NCBI GenBank assembly: GCA_045655645.1 | Contig: JAZOPS010000049.1 | Span: 1 to 64,000, forward strand | Reading direction: 5' to 3' | Length of the DNA: 64,000 nucleotides | Origin: Fimenecus sp045655645 | Lineage (GTDB): Bacteria > Bacillota > Clostridia > Oscillospirales > Acutalibacteraceae | Part shown: positions 1 through 7,644 of the stretch, piece after piece | How positions within the stretch are numbered: position 1 is the first letter of the stretch | How the letters are laid out: each line of letters starts with the position of its first letter | Program-made: the position numbers and the translations under genes | Notes under the pieces: model-generated | Databases searched by the model: none | Told to the model about the DNA's origin: nothing | What the model saw: only the letters and a program-made list of their open reading frames with translations

Positions 1-1
1 A

Positions 2-1126
2 TTATTATCGAGTGATGACGATTCTGGCGATAATCGTAATTTTAGATTGCAATATAATATGACTGCAGGAACCACATATCGCTTGGAAATTAAATATTAT
101 GATTCTTCACAAACAGGCTCAATACCATTCAAATTTGGAAATGTATATAATATTTCATACAATGCTAACGGTGGCACGGGTGCGCCAAGTTCACAGAGTA
201 AAGATTATGGCAATGCATTAGTGTTGAGTGCAACTGAACCAACTCGCCATGGCTACACATTCCTTGGTTGGTCAACAAGCAGTACAGCAACAAGTGCAAC
301 ATACTCAGCAGGTGGTAGTTTCACAACAAATGCTAATACAACACTTTATGCTGTATGGAAAGCTAATACTTATACAGTATCCTTTAATGCTAATGGTGGC
401 ACAGGCACAATGAGTAGGCAAACACATACTTATGGTGTGCAAAAAGAATTGTCAGCAAACAAATTCTCAAGAGCAGGATATACATTCCTTGGCTGGTCAA
501 CAGGTTCAACAAACACTACAGTTAAATATACAGATAAACAATTGGTAAAGAATTTAACTTCAACTAGCGGTAACAATATAAACTTGTTTGCTGTTTGGCA
601 AAAGAATGAAGCAACTAACGCTAATAAGTGGGTTAAAGACAGCAAAGGCTGGCGTTATTATGATGCTAATGGCAATATAGTTAAAAACCAGTGGAAAGCA
701 GATAGCCTTGGCTGGTGCTATCTTGGTGCAGATGGTTATATGGTAACCAACAAATGGGTTACAGACTCAAAAGGTTGGTGCTATGTAGGCGCTGATGGTT
801 ATTGTGTAACAAATAAATGGGTAGCAGATAGTAAAGGCTGGTGCTACCTTGGTGCAGACGGCAGAATGGTAACTAATAAGTGGGTTAAAGACTCAAAAGG
901 TTGGTGCTATGTAGGTGCTGACGGTTACTGCTTAACAAATGCATGGAAAGCAGATAGCAAAGGCTGGTGTTATCTTGATGCTAACGGCAGAATGGTTATC
1001 AGTAATTGGGTAAAAGATGGTGATAAATGGTACTATCTTGACCAAAATGGTTACATGGTAACAGGCACAAAAGTTATCAATGGTAAAACATATAAATTCG
1101 CATCCAACGGTGTTTGGATAGCATAA
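2..1126 (+). CDS. Surface protein with InlB-type and cell-wall-binding repeats (5' partial)
   Basis: The reading frame is open from the window edge, so the N-terminus and any signal peptide lie upstream. Two Listeria-Bacteroides (InlB B-type, Flg_new) repeats are encoded at about 146-361 and 370-600, each running from a YNANGGTG/FNANGGTG start through YTFLGWST to LYAVW/LFAVW. From about 627 there are seven tandem repeats of about 21 residues (pattern W..DSKGW.Y..A.G.MVTNK) and a degenerate eighth, which look like choline/cell-wall-binding (CW_binding_1) repeats. By family knowledge such a C-terminus holds an exported protein non-covalently on the envelope; that it is exported is inferred. Several CW repeats contain WCY or GYC, an unusually high cysteine content for an extracellular repeat. 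The catalytic or adhesive part, if any, is outside the window. Confidence 0.85.
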   Translation, partial: LLSSDDDSGDNRNFRLQYNMTAGTTYRLEIKYYDSSQTGSIPFKFGNVYNISYNANGGTGAPSSQSKDYGNALVLSATEPTRHGYTFLGWSTSSTATSATYSAGGSFTTNANTTLYAVWKANTYTVSFNANGGTGTMSRQTHTYGVQKELSANKFSRAGYTFLGWSTGSTNTTVKYTDKQLVKNLTSTSGNNINLFAVWQKNEATNANKWVKDSKGWRYYDANGNIVKNQWKADSLGWCYLGADGYMVTNKWVTDSKGWCYVGADGYCVTNKWVADSKGWCYLGADGRMVTNKWVKDSKGWCYVGADGYCLTNAWKADSKGWCYLDANGRMVISNWVKDGDKWYYLDQNGYMVTGTKVINGKTYKFASNGVWIA

Positions 1127-1136
1127 ATAATAAAAC

Positions 1137-1168
1137 AAAACGGTAGGCTAAAAACCTACCGTTTTTCT
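1137..1168. terminator. Bidirectional intrinsic terminator
   Basis: A perfect inverted repeat, CGGTAGG (1141-1147) with CCTACCG (1155-1161), is flanked by A-rich sequence on the left and TTTTTCTTT on the right. It lies between the converging surface-protein gene and trmL and can serve both. Confidence 0.85.
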
Positions 1169-1178
1169 TTGTGCTTTT

Positions 1179-1685
1179 TTATTGTTGCTCGCCCCAATTA
1201 TAATTTCTTAATTCTCCACTTTCAAGCAACTGTGGGTAATCCCATTGTCTGAGTGTTTCATAAACGCCAATTGCAACTGCATTTGAAAGATTTAAGCTTC
1301 GTGCTTCGTCAATCATTGGTATTCTCACACATTTATCAGCATTAGCAAAAAGCAAATCTTCAGGAAGTCCCGCAGTTTCTTTACCAAATACGAGATATGT
1401 ATTATCAGGGTATTTCATATCAGAATGTCTTTTTTGAGCTTTTGTTGAAAAATAGAAAAAGTTGCCTCCTTGATTTTTCTCGAAAAACTCTTCCATTGTA
1501 TCATAATATGTAATATCGAGAAGATACCAATAATCAAGACCTGCTCTTTTGAGTTTTTTGTCATCAGGAGTAAATCCCATTTTGCCAACTAAATGAAGTC
1601 TTGCACCTGTTGCTGCACAAGTACGAGCAACATTGCCTGTATTCTGTGGAATTTCAGGCTCAACCATTACAATATTAAGTGTCAT
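1179..1685 (-). CDS. trmL: tRNA (cytidine/uridine-34-2'-O)-methyltransferase TrmL
   Basis: This is a 168-residue SPOUT (SpoU-class) methyltransferase. By family knowledge it uses S-adenosylmethionine to methylate the 2'-O of the wobble nucleotide of tRNA-Leu isoacceptors. The N-terminus contains VEPEIPQNTGNVARTC, and the C-terminal trefoil-knot motifs are LVFGKETAGLP and IPMIDEARSLNLSNAVAIG, all typical of TrmL/CspR, as is the length. The frame is open 16 codons further upstream, but the ATG at 1685 has a GGTGAT ribosome binding site at the right distance and begins exactly at the family's N-terminus. It is monocistronic and converges on the surface-protein gene across a shared terminator. 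Confidence 0.93.
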   Translation of the reverse strand: MTLNIVMVEPEIPQNTGNVARTCAATGARLHLVGKMGFTPDDKKLKRAGLDYWYLLDITYYDTMEEFFEKNQGGNFFYFSTKAQKRHSDMKYPDNTYLVFGKETAGLPEDLLFANADKCVRIPMIDEARSLNLSNAVAIGVYETLRQWDYPQLLESGELRNYNWGEQQ

Positions 1686-1839
1686 TTTTATCACCAAAAT
1701 TTTGAAATTTTTATGTAATTTAAAGTATAACATTTTTAGAAATAATTTTAAACATTATTTTTTAATTTTTTTATTTCTTTTTCAAAAAATATATTTGCTC
1801 ATAAATTTGTGAGCTAAAAAATTGAAAGGGGAAGAGAAA

Positions 1840-2019
1840 ATGAATAACAATACAATGTATAAAGCACTTGGCGCAGGTGTTCTTGCAGGTACAGCAGCTC
1901 TTGCAATGACAAATGCAATGTCGAATAGTGCAACTAAAAAGAAGATGAAAAAGACAGCCAAGAAAGCTGTAAACACATTTTCGGATGTTGTAGAAAATAT
2001 GAACAGTATGATGAAATAA
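1840..2019 (+). CDS. Small membrane protein, YtxH-like, upstream of pdaA
   Basis: A 59-residue protein with one Gly/Ala-rich hydrophobic segment (about residues 8-28) followed by a Lys-rich stretch (KKKMKKTAKK) and a polar helix. This layout resembles YtxH/glycine-zipper small proteins, but I cannot assign a family firmly. The start is the ATG preceded by AAAGGGGAAG; an in-frame TTG six codons upstream overlaps that ribosome binding site and is rejected. The stop is 10 bases before pdaA, so the two are probably co-transcribed. That linkage suggests, but does not show, a role in sporulation. A sigma-A-like TTGAAA(1702)-18-TATAAC(1726) lies about 110 bases upstream; I found no convincing sigma-G promoter. 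Confidence 0.7.
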   Translation: MNNNTMYKALGAGVLAGTAALAMTNAMSNSATKKKMKKTAKKAVNTFSDVVENMNSMMK

Positions 2020-2029
2020 GGTTGCTTAA

Positions 2030-2896
2030 ATGAATAAACTTATTAAAACATTATGTGCTGTTCTATCACTAACTTTGGTTTGCTCTTGCACAAAACAAGA
2101 AGCAAAACCTGAGCCAAAAATATCAGAAACTCAAACAGAAACCGAAACAATAACTCAATATGAAGAGCCTGAAACATCAGTATCGCCAGAACCAATGGGG
2201 ACTGATGATAAAAAATCTCATAGTTATGGTGTAGCAAAAAATGGTGTTGCAAACGAGATTTCGATAAATGCACAAAAATATTTTGAATCAAATAATTTTA
2301 AAGCATTTTGTCTTGACACAAAGTCACAGAATAAAGTTTTATATTTAACATTCGATTGTGGTTATGAAAATGGCTACACATCAAAAATTCTTGATGTGCT
2401 AAAAGAAAAGAATGTGAATGCTGCCTTTTTCTGTACCTTGCCACAGGTTAAAGAAAATCCCGACTTAATTAAAAGAATGATAGACGAAGGTCACATTGTA
2501 GGCAATCACTCGGTAACACACCCATCTTTTGCTGAAATTTCAACTGAACAGATAAAAGAAGAAGTTTTGGGAATGGATAAATTTCTAAGAGAAAACTTTA
2601 ATTATAGTGAGCCATATTTTAGATTTCCAAAGGGTGAATATAACGAAAATGCACTGAGTGTTATAGGCTCTTTGGGATATACAAGTGTATTTTGGTCGTT
2701 AGCTTATGCCGATTGGTACTTGAATAAGCAAAAAGGTGCTGATTTTGCTTATGAAACAGTAGTTTCAAGACTTCATCCCGGCGCTGTGATATTGTTACAT
2801 TCAGTATCACCCGATAATGCAAATGCACTTGCAAGAATAATTGATAAAGCAAGAGAAGACGGATATGAATTTTGCTCGTTGAGAGATTATAAATAA
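2030..2896 (+). CDS. pdaA: PdaA-type polysaccharide deacetylase (spore cortex)
   Basis: A 288-residue NodB-fold deacetylase. Residues 1-20 form a signal peptide ending LVCSC, which reads as a lipobox with Cys20 the lipidated residue. A Thr/Glu-rich linker follows to about 80, then the catalytic domain. Motifs are TFDCGYENGY (107-116, the PdaA variant with Cys in place of the usual second Asp), HSVTH (160-164, metal-binding His), RFPKGE (198-203) and LLHS (255-258). By family knowledge PdaA removes the N-acetyl group of muramic acid so that muramic-delta-lactam can form in the spore cortex, which is needed for germination. The neighbouring SASP gene fits a spore role. Lipid anchoring is inferred from the lipobox alone. 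Confidence 0.88.
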   Translation: MNKLIKTLCAVLSLTLVCSCTKQEAKPEPKISETQTETETITQYEEPETSVSPEPMGTDDKKSHSYGVAKNGVANEISINAQKYFESNNFKAFCLDTKSQNKVLYLTFDCGYENGYTSKILDVLKEKNVNAAFFCTLPQVKENPDLIKRMIDEGHIVGNHSVTHPSFAEISTEQIKEEVLGMDKFLRENFNYSEPYFRFPKGEYNENALSVIGSLGYTSVFWSLAYADWYLNKQKGADFAYETVVSRLHPGAVILLHSVSPDNANALARIIDKAREDGYEFCSLRDYK

Positions 2897-2913
2897 TTAG
2901 CAAAATTTTTCAA

Positions 2914-2942
2914 TAATAATACCCGATTAGTAGCTCATAATA
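2914..2942 (+). promoter_or_regulatory. Candidate sigma-G promoter of the SASP gene
   Basis: TAATA (2914-2918), a 17-base spacer and CATAATA (2936-2942). The Bacillus sigma-G consensus is GHATR-17/18-CATNNTA, so the -10 is a full match and the -35 matches four of five. SASP genes are the classical sigma-G targets. Assignment is by pattern and context only. Confidence 0.6.
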
Positions 2943-2987
2943 CTATTGCAAACGTAAGAGTTTTAGAATGATTGGGGTGTAAATAAA

Positions 2988-3182
2988 ATGTCAAGAGGTA
3001 ATAAGAACGTAGTACCAGAAGCTCGTGAAGCTCTTAACCGTTTCAAGATGGAAGCTGCATCAGAAGTTGGCGTAAATCTTAAACAGGGCTACAACGGTGA
3101 CCTTACTTCAAAGCAGGCAGGTAGCGTTGGCGGTCAGATGGTTAAAAAGATGATTAAGTCATACGAAGAAAATATGAAATAA
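2988..3182 (+). CDS. Small acid-soluble spore protein, alpha/beta type
   Basis: A 64-residue alpha/beta-type SASP. By family knowledge these coat forespore DNA, shift it towards an A-like form and protect it from UV and heat, and are degraded by the Gpr protease on germination. The sequence shows EAREALNRFKMEAASEVGV, which carries the helix-1 DNA-binding pattern and the Gpr-like cleavage region EAASE, and then LTSKQAGSVGGQMVKKMI, the family's helix 2 with its GSVGG signature. Length is normal. The start has a GGGGTG ribosome binding site. It stands alone between a sigma-G-like promoter and a strong terminator, so it is probably monocistronic and forespore-specific. Confidence 0.93.
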   Translation: MSRGNKNVVPEAREALNRFKMEAASEVGVNLKQGYNGDLTSKQAGSVGGQMVKKMIKSYEENMK

Positions 3183-3203
3183 GTGTCTTTTGACTAATTA
3201 AAA

Positions 3204-3240
3204 GAACCCGATGGGAAATATCCTGTCGGGTTCAGATTTT
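3204..3240 (+). terminator. Intrinsic terminator after the SASP gene
   Basis: The stem GAACCCGA (3204-3211) pairs with TCGGGTTC (3226-3233), followed by a T-rich tract. Confidence 0.85.
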
Positions 3241-3263
3241 TCAATATTTTTTTCAAAAAACTA

Positions 3264-3292
3264 TTGGAAATTTTGAAACAATGTTATATAAT
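3264..3292 (+). promoter_or_regulatory. Sigma-A promoter of the hprK operon
   Basis: TTGGAA (3264-3269), a 17-base spacer and TATAAT (3287-3292), 40 bases before the hprK start. Confidence 0.65.
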
Positions 3293-3331
3293 TATAATAA
3301 TTATATTATTTATAAAGGGGAGGTAGGCATT

Positions 3332-4300
3332 TTGGTAACAAAATATTCTGTAACACTTGAAAAAGTAATCAACGAAAATGGATATGAAGTTCTTTATTTA
3401 CCATGTGATGCTTCTGTACTTTCAATCACTTCAAAAGAAGTAAATCGTCCCGGACTTTTACTTGCGGGCGCTGACCCATATTTTGACCCTGCAAGAGTTC
3501 AGTTCTTAGGTAACGGTGAAATGCATTATATAAATACTTTACCGAAAGAACAACAACTTGAAAGAATTGAGAGCCTTATAAGCCAACAGCCTCCTTTGAT
3601 TCTCATAACAAGAAATCTTGAGCCGATTGATGGAATGATTGAGCTTGCTCAAAAATACAGCGTGCCGATTCTTCGTTCTGCTGATTCAACATCAGGTGCC
3701 ATGGCAACACTCATTTATTTCCTTGGAACAGAACTTGCCGAGAGAATTACTCGCCACGGTGTTTTGGTTGAAGTTTATGGTGAAGGTATTCTCATTGTTG
3801 GTGACAGTGGTGTTGGTAAGAGCGAAACTGCAATCGAACTTATAAAGCGTGGTCATCGTCTTATTGCTGACGATGCTGTTGAAATTAGAAAAACATCTTC
3901 AAAAACACTTGTTGGCACAGCGCCTGATAATATTCGCCACTTTATCGAACTTCGTGGTATCGGTATTATCAATGCTCGCCGAATTTTTGGTATGGGTGCT
4001 GTTAAACTTACAGAAAAAATTAATATGGTTATTCAGCTTGAACCTTGGGATAGTTCAAAAGTCTATGACAGAATGGGTCTTGACAACGAATACATAACCA
4101 TTATGGATATTAAAGTTCCGTTAACAGTTGTTCCTGTTAAACCTGGTCGAAATCTTGCAGTTATCATTGAATGTGCTGCAATGAATAACAGACAGAAGAA
4201 AATGGGCTATAATGCTGCTCGTGAGCTTCTTCATCATCTTGGAATGGATGATGGCTATGAGCCAAAAGCAAAAGAAATTGACATTTGGCAAAACTATTAA
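3332..4300 (+). CDS. hprK: HPr kinase/phosphorylase HprK
   Basis: A 322-residue HprK/P. By family knowledge it phosphorylates and dephosphorylates Ser46 of HPr and so couples glycolytic state to carbon catabolite repression. The N-terminal domain spans about residues 1-130. The kinase domain has the P-loop GDSGVGKS (157-164), the conserved His in RHGVLVEVYG (142), DD (180-181) and the C-terminal signature ELRGIGIINARRIFG. The frame opens at 3281, but the GGGAGG at 3318-3323 sits 8 bases before a TTG at 3332, and starting there gives the family length. It heads a run of nine same-strand genes reaching 10016 in which gaps are short or absent. Confidence 0.94.
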   Translation: MVTKYSVTLEKVINENGYEVLYLPCDASVLSITSKEVNRPGLLLAGADPYFDPARVQFLGNGEMHYINTLPKEQQLERIESLISQQPPLILITRNLEPIDGMIELAQKYSVPILRSADSTSGAMATLIYFLGTELAERITRHGVLVEVYGEGILIVGDSGVGKSETAIELIKRGHRLIADDAVEIRKTSSKTLVGTAPDNIRHFIELRGIGIINARRIFGMGAVKLTEKINMVIQLEPWDSSKVYDRMGLDNEYITIMDIKVPLTVVPVKPGRNLAVIIECAAMNNRQKKMGYNAARELLHHLGMDDGYEPKAKEIDIWQNY

Positions 4301-4320
4301 TTTTTAAGAAAGAGGTAATG

Positions 4321-5229
4321 ATGTTGTACGGTGAACTCATAACACTTGCAAAAAGCTTGGGTGCAGTTGTTGAAGAAAATGCACCAATGAGCAAATATAC
4401 AAGTTTTAAAACAGGTGGCAATGCCGATTTGCTCATCATTCCCGCTTCTGTTGATTCTTTATCACAAATCATAAAAAAATGTAAAGCGTTAAATATTAAA
4501 CCTTTTGTTATGGGCAATGGTTCAAACTTGCTTGTAACAGATAGTGGATATAAAGGTGTAATGATTAAAATTGGCTCAAATCTTTCATCAATGAAAATGC
4601 TTGACGAAAACACAATTGAATGCGAGTCAGGTGTAATGATGAAAGCACTTTGCAACTTCGCACTTGATAATTCTTTAAGTGGTTTAGAATTTGCATTTGG
4701 TATTCCCGGCAACCTTGGTGGTGCTGTTTATATGAATGCAGGTGCTTATGGTGGCGAAATGAAGGATGTTCTATATTCTTGCACTCATATTGATAGTGAT
4801 GGAAATATAGGTACTCTTACAAAAGACCAGCTTGCTTTAGGCTATCGTCGAAGTGCTTATACAGATAATGGCTACACAATAATTTCTGCAACACTTAAAC
4901 TGCAAAAAGGCGACAAAACAGAAATTAAAGAAGCAATGAACGATAAACTTCGCCGTAGAAAAGAAAAACAACCATTAGAATTTCCAAGCGCTGGTAGTAC
5001 ATTTAAACGCCCAGAAGGATATTTTGCGGGTGCTTTGATAGAAGATTGCCAATTAAAGGGATATACAATTGGCGGTGCGCAAGTTAGTGAAAAACACGCA
5101 GGGTTTGTAATAAACCGTGGTGGCGCAACATCAACAGATATTTTAAATCTTATAAAACACATTCAGGACACAGTTTTTCAAAAATATGGTGTAAAACTTG
5201 AAACAGAAGTAAAAATTATTGGGGAATAA
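4321..5229 (+). CDS. murB: UDP-N-acetylenolpyruvoylglucosamine reductase MurB
   Basis: A 302-residue FAD/NADPH enzyme that makes UDP-N-acetylmuramate in peptidoglycan synthesis. Visible motifs are TSFKTGGNAD (FAD domain), GNGSNLLV, EFAFGIPGNLGGAVYMNAGAYGGE, YRRSAY, PSAGSTFKRP (the serine of this segment is the proton donor in MurB) and a C-terminal GGAQVSEKHAGFVIN. The two adjacent ATG codons (4318, 4321) follow AGAGG; 4321 gives the better spacing, so the N-terminus is uncertain by one residue. It lies 20 bases after hprK and 11 before rapZ. Confidence 0.95.
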   Translation: MLYGELITLAKSLGAVVEENAPMSKYTSFKTGGNADLLIIPASVDSLSQIIKKCKALNIKPFVMGNGSNLLVTDSGYKGVMIKIGSNLSSMKMLDENTIECESGVMMKALCNFALDNSLSGLEFAFGIPGNLGGAVYMNAGAYGGEMKDVLYSCTHIDSDGNIGTLTKDQLALGYRRSAYTDNGYTIISATLKLQKGDKTEIKEAMNDKLRRRKEKQPLEFPSAGSTFKRPEGYFAGALIEDCQLKGYTIGGAQVSEKHAGFVINRGGATSTDILNLIKHIQDTVFQKYGVKLETEVKIIGE

Positions 5230-5240
5230 GAGGTGAGTTT

Positions 5241-6101
5241 GTGCAATTAGTAATCGTAACAGGTATGTCAGGTGCAGGTAAATCAAGAGCCATTGATACT
5301 TTAGAAGATATTGGCTTTTTCTGCGTTGACAATATGACACCTCAATTAATTCCAACTTTCGTTCAAATTCTCAATGACTCAACTGAACAACGTGAAAAGG
5401 TTGCTATTGCAGCTGATGTTAGATTGGGTGATTCTTTCCATCAGTTGTTTGAAGCTCTTGAAGGGTTAAAAGCAATGGAATGTGATTACAAAATCTTGTT
5501 CCTTGATGCAGATAATGAAGTAATTATGCGTCGCTATCAAGAGACTCGAAGAAAGCATCCACTTTCAAACAAAAACTCACAAAGTGAACTGTTAGACATT
5601 ATCATTAAAGAACGCGAAATGCTTAAAAAAGCACGCAATATCGCAAACTATGTAATTGATACATCTTTAATTACAACTTCTCAACTCAAAGAGCGTGTTG
5701 CTGAGTTGTTCCTTGATGATATTGCAAACACTCTTAAAATAAATGTGGTTTCTTTTGGTTTTAAAAATGGTGCACCAAAGGATTCTGATTTAGTTTTCGA
5801 TGTTAGATGCTTACCAAACCCATTTTATGTTCCAGAACTTAAAGAACATACAGGTCTTGAAGAGCCAGTTCGTGAATATGTTATGAGTTTTGACCAAGCA
5901 AAAGGTTTAGTACCAAAATTACTTGATTTAATCAATTATTTAGTTCCGCTTTACAGAAGTGAAGGCAAGAGCCAGTTGACCATTTCAGTTGGTTGTACTG
6001 GTGGCAAACATCGTTCAGTAGTTTTTGCTGAATTGGTTTATAACAATATTAAAGATAAGGGTTACAATGTTTCGGTTTATCACCGCGACATTAAGAGATA
6101 A
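5241..6101 (+). CDS. rapZ: RNase adapter/nucleotide-binding protein RapZ (YvcJ)
   Basis: A 286-residue P-loop protein with Walker A GMSGAGKS near the N-terminus and the conserved C-terminal segment SVGCTGGKHRSV, followed by VSVYHRDIKR. In enterobacteria RapZ directs glmS small-RNA decay and senses glucosamine-6-phosphate; in Firmicutes the homologue YvcJ binds and hydrolyses nucleotides with a less clear role. Start is GTG with AAGAGGTGAG upstream. It lies between murB and whiA, but the yvcK gene that usually separates rapZ from whiA in Firmicutes is missing: whiA begins 9 bases after the stop. Confidence 0.93.
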   Translation: MQLVIVTGMSGAGKSRAIDTLEDIGFFCVDNMTPQLIPTFVQILNDSTEQREKVAIAADVRLGDSFHQLFEALEGLKAMECDYKILFLDADNEVIMRRYQETRRKHPLSNKNSQSELLDIIIKEREMLKKARNIANYVIDTSLITTSQLKERVAELFLDDIANTLKINVVSFGFKNGAPKDSDLVFDVRCLPNPFYVPELKEHTGLEEPVREYVMSFDQAKGLVPKLLDLINYLVPLYRSEGKSQLTISVGCTGGKHRSVVFAELVYNNIKDKGYNVSVYHRDIKR

Positions 6102-6110
6102 GGGTTAGAA

Positions 6111-7013
6111 ATGTCTTTTTCAGCAGATGTCAAAAATGAAATTTTGTCAATTGAATTAGAAAATAATTGCTGTTTGCACGCTTTTGCATACGGTATGATT
6201 CTCTTTTCGAGAGCGTTTTCATCTTTTGATATTTCATTATTAACCGAGCATAGTGGTATAGCAAAAATGTATCGTGATATGCTCATAAAAGTTTGCGATG
6301 TAAAGCCAGATTATGTTAAAACAGAAGCAGGTAAATACAAAATCGAAGTTAAAACTGCTCAAGATAGATTAAAAGTTCTTGAAACTTTTGGCTATGACAA
6401 AAAAGCAAGTACTTCAAGGCTTAATTGGAGTAATATTGCTGATGAATGTTGTAAAGTTGCATTTTTAAAGGGTGCATTTTTAACTTGTGGTACAATTAAC
6501 GACCCCAATAAAGGTTATCATTTGGAATTTGTTGTTCCATATCTTAATTTAAGTAAAGATTTAAAGCTTTTTATAAATGACTACGATGAACTTTCTGTAA
6601 TACCAAAAGTTATCACTAGAAGTTCCAACTATGTCATATATTTTAAAGATAGTGAAGCTATTGAAGACATTTTGACAGTAATTGGCGCAATGAATTCGTG
6701 CCTTGAACTTATGGGTGTCAAAATGTATAAGGATATGCGCAATAATGTTAATAGAAAACTTAATTTTGAAAGCGCGAACCTGGATAAAACGATTGATGCA
6801 GCTGCAAAACAGATTGACGCAATTTTACATATAAAAAATACAGTTGGATTTTCATATTTATCAAGTGAACTTCGAGAAATAGCTGAGTTGCGACTTGAAA
6901 ATCCCGATATGTCATTGCGTGAATTGGGAGAATGTTTGAGTGAACCTATTTCACGCTCGGGTGTCAATCATAGATTAAAGAAGATTTGTACGATAGCAAG
7001 TACTATAAAATAA
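6111..7013 (+). CDS. whiA: DNA-binding protein WhiA
   Basis: A 300-residue WhiA. By family knowledge it has an N-terminal domain like a degenerate LAGLIDADG homing endonuclease and a C-terminal helix-turn-helix, and influences cell division and chromosome segregation in Firmicutes and sporulation in Streptomyces. The N-terminus SFSADVKNEIL, the central KGAFLTCGTINDP and the C-terminal LRELGECLSEPISRSGVNHRLKKI (the helix-turn-helix) are all recognisable, and the length is slightly below average. ATG start, 9 bases after rapZ. Confidence 0.93.
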   Translation: MSFSADVKNEILSIELENNCCLHAFAYGMILFSRAFSSFDISLLTEHSGIAKMYRDMLIKVCDVKPDYVKTEAGKYKIEVKTAQDRLKVLETFGYDKKASTSRLNWSNIADECCKVAFLKGAFLTCGTINDPNKGYHLEFVVPYLNLSKDLKLFINDYDELSVIPKVITRSSNYVIYFKDSEAIEDILTVIGAMNSCLELMGVKMYKDMRNNVNRKLNFESANLDKTIDAAAKQIDAILHIKNTVGFSYLSSELREIAELRLENPDMSLRELGECLSEPISRSGVNHRLKKICTIASTIK

Positions 7014-7050
7014 AGGATATGTGCACAATATGTGCTAACGGGTGATAGAA

Positions 7051-7644
7051 ATGAGAAAGAACGAAGAATTTGCAATTTCATTTGAAAGCGCTGAATATTC
7101 AGTAAAAAAGAAGAAAAAGTCGTGGGAGTTTATCTATGATTGGATGGACTCGTTAATTTATGCAATTATTTTAATTTTATTGATATTTACATTCTTATTT
7201 AGAGTTGTGGGTGTTAACGGAACTTCAATGAAACCCACATTAAACAATGGCGACTGGCTCACAGTCAGCGCAATTCCGGGCGAGGTTGAAGTTGGCGATA
7301 TTGTTGTTGTAACACAGCCAAATTCACTTAATGAACCACTCATCAAGCGAGTAATTGCAAAAGGTGGCGACACTATTTCAATTGATTTTATTGAAGGTGT
7401 AGTCACAGTAAATGGCGTTGCAAAATATGAACCATATATTGCAGAAAAAACAGAGAGAATGGGTGACTTTGTTTATCCTTTAACTGTGCCAGAGGGATGT
7501 CTTTTTGTAATGGGTGACAATAGAAATGACTCGCTCGACAGCCGTTTTAAAACTATTGGATTCATTGACGAAAGATATGTTTTAGGTGTGGCACAAATCA
7601 GAATTTTACCTTTTGGCGATTGGAACATTAATGACTATGAATAA
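7051..7644 (+). CDS. lepB: Signal peptidase I (first of a tandem pair)
   Basis: A 197-residue type I signal peptidase that removes signal peptides at the outer face of the membrane. A basic cytoplasmic N-terminus (VKKKKKSW) precedes a single transmembrane helix (YAIILILLIFTFLF). Catalytic Ser is in GTSMKPTL and catalytic Lys in IKRVIAKGGD; the box-E motif GDNRNDSLDSR follows. A GTG three codons upstream is in frame, but GGGTGAT fits the ATG at 7051 better. Its 3' end overlaps the second signal peptidase by 14 bases, so the two are translationally coupled. Confidence 0.92.
   Translation: MRKNEEFAISFESAEYSVKKKKKSWEFIYDWMDSLIYAIILILLIFTFLFRVVGVNGTSMKPTLNNGDWLTVSAIPGEVEVGDIVVVTQPNSLNEPLIKRVIAKGGDTISIDFIEGVVTVNGVAKYEPYIAEKTERMGDFVYPLTVPEGCLFVMGDNRNDSLDSRFKTIGFIDERYVLGVAQIRILPFGDWNINDYE

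Noticed and set aside
627..1126. CRISPR-like tandem repeat array
   Set aside because: The roughly 63-base period encodes cell-wall-binding protein repeats in one uninterrupted frame; there are no spacers between identical repeats.
1753..1806. Sigma-G promoter before the small protein-pdaA unit
   Set aside because: CATTATT and CATAAAT occur, but neither has a GHATR box at 17-18 bases; in this AT-rich gap they are likely chance.
4164..4712. 182-codon minus-strand open frame across hprK/murB
   Set aside because: It lies antisense to two clear genes, has no family resemblance and its frame is open only because of codon bias on the other strand.
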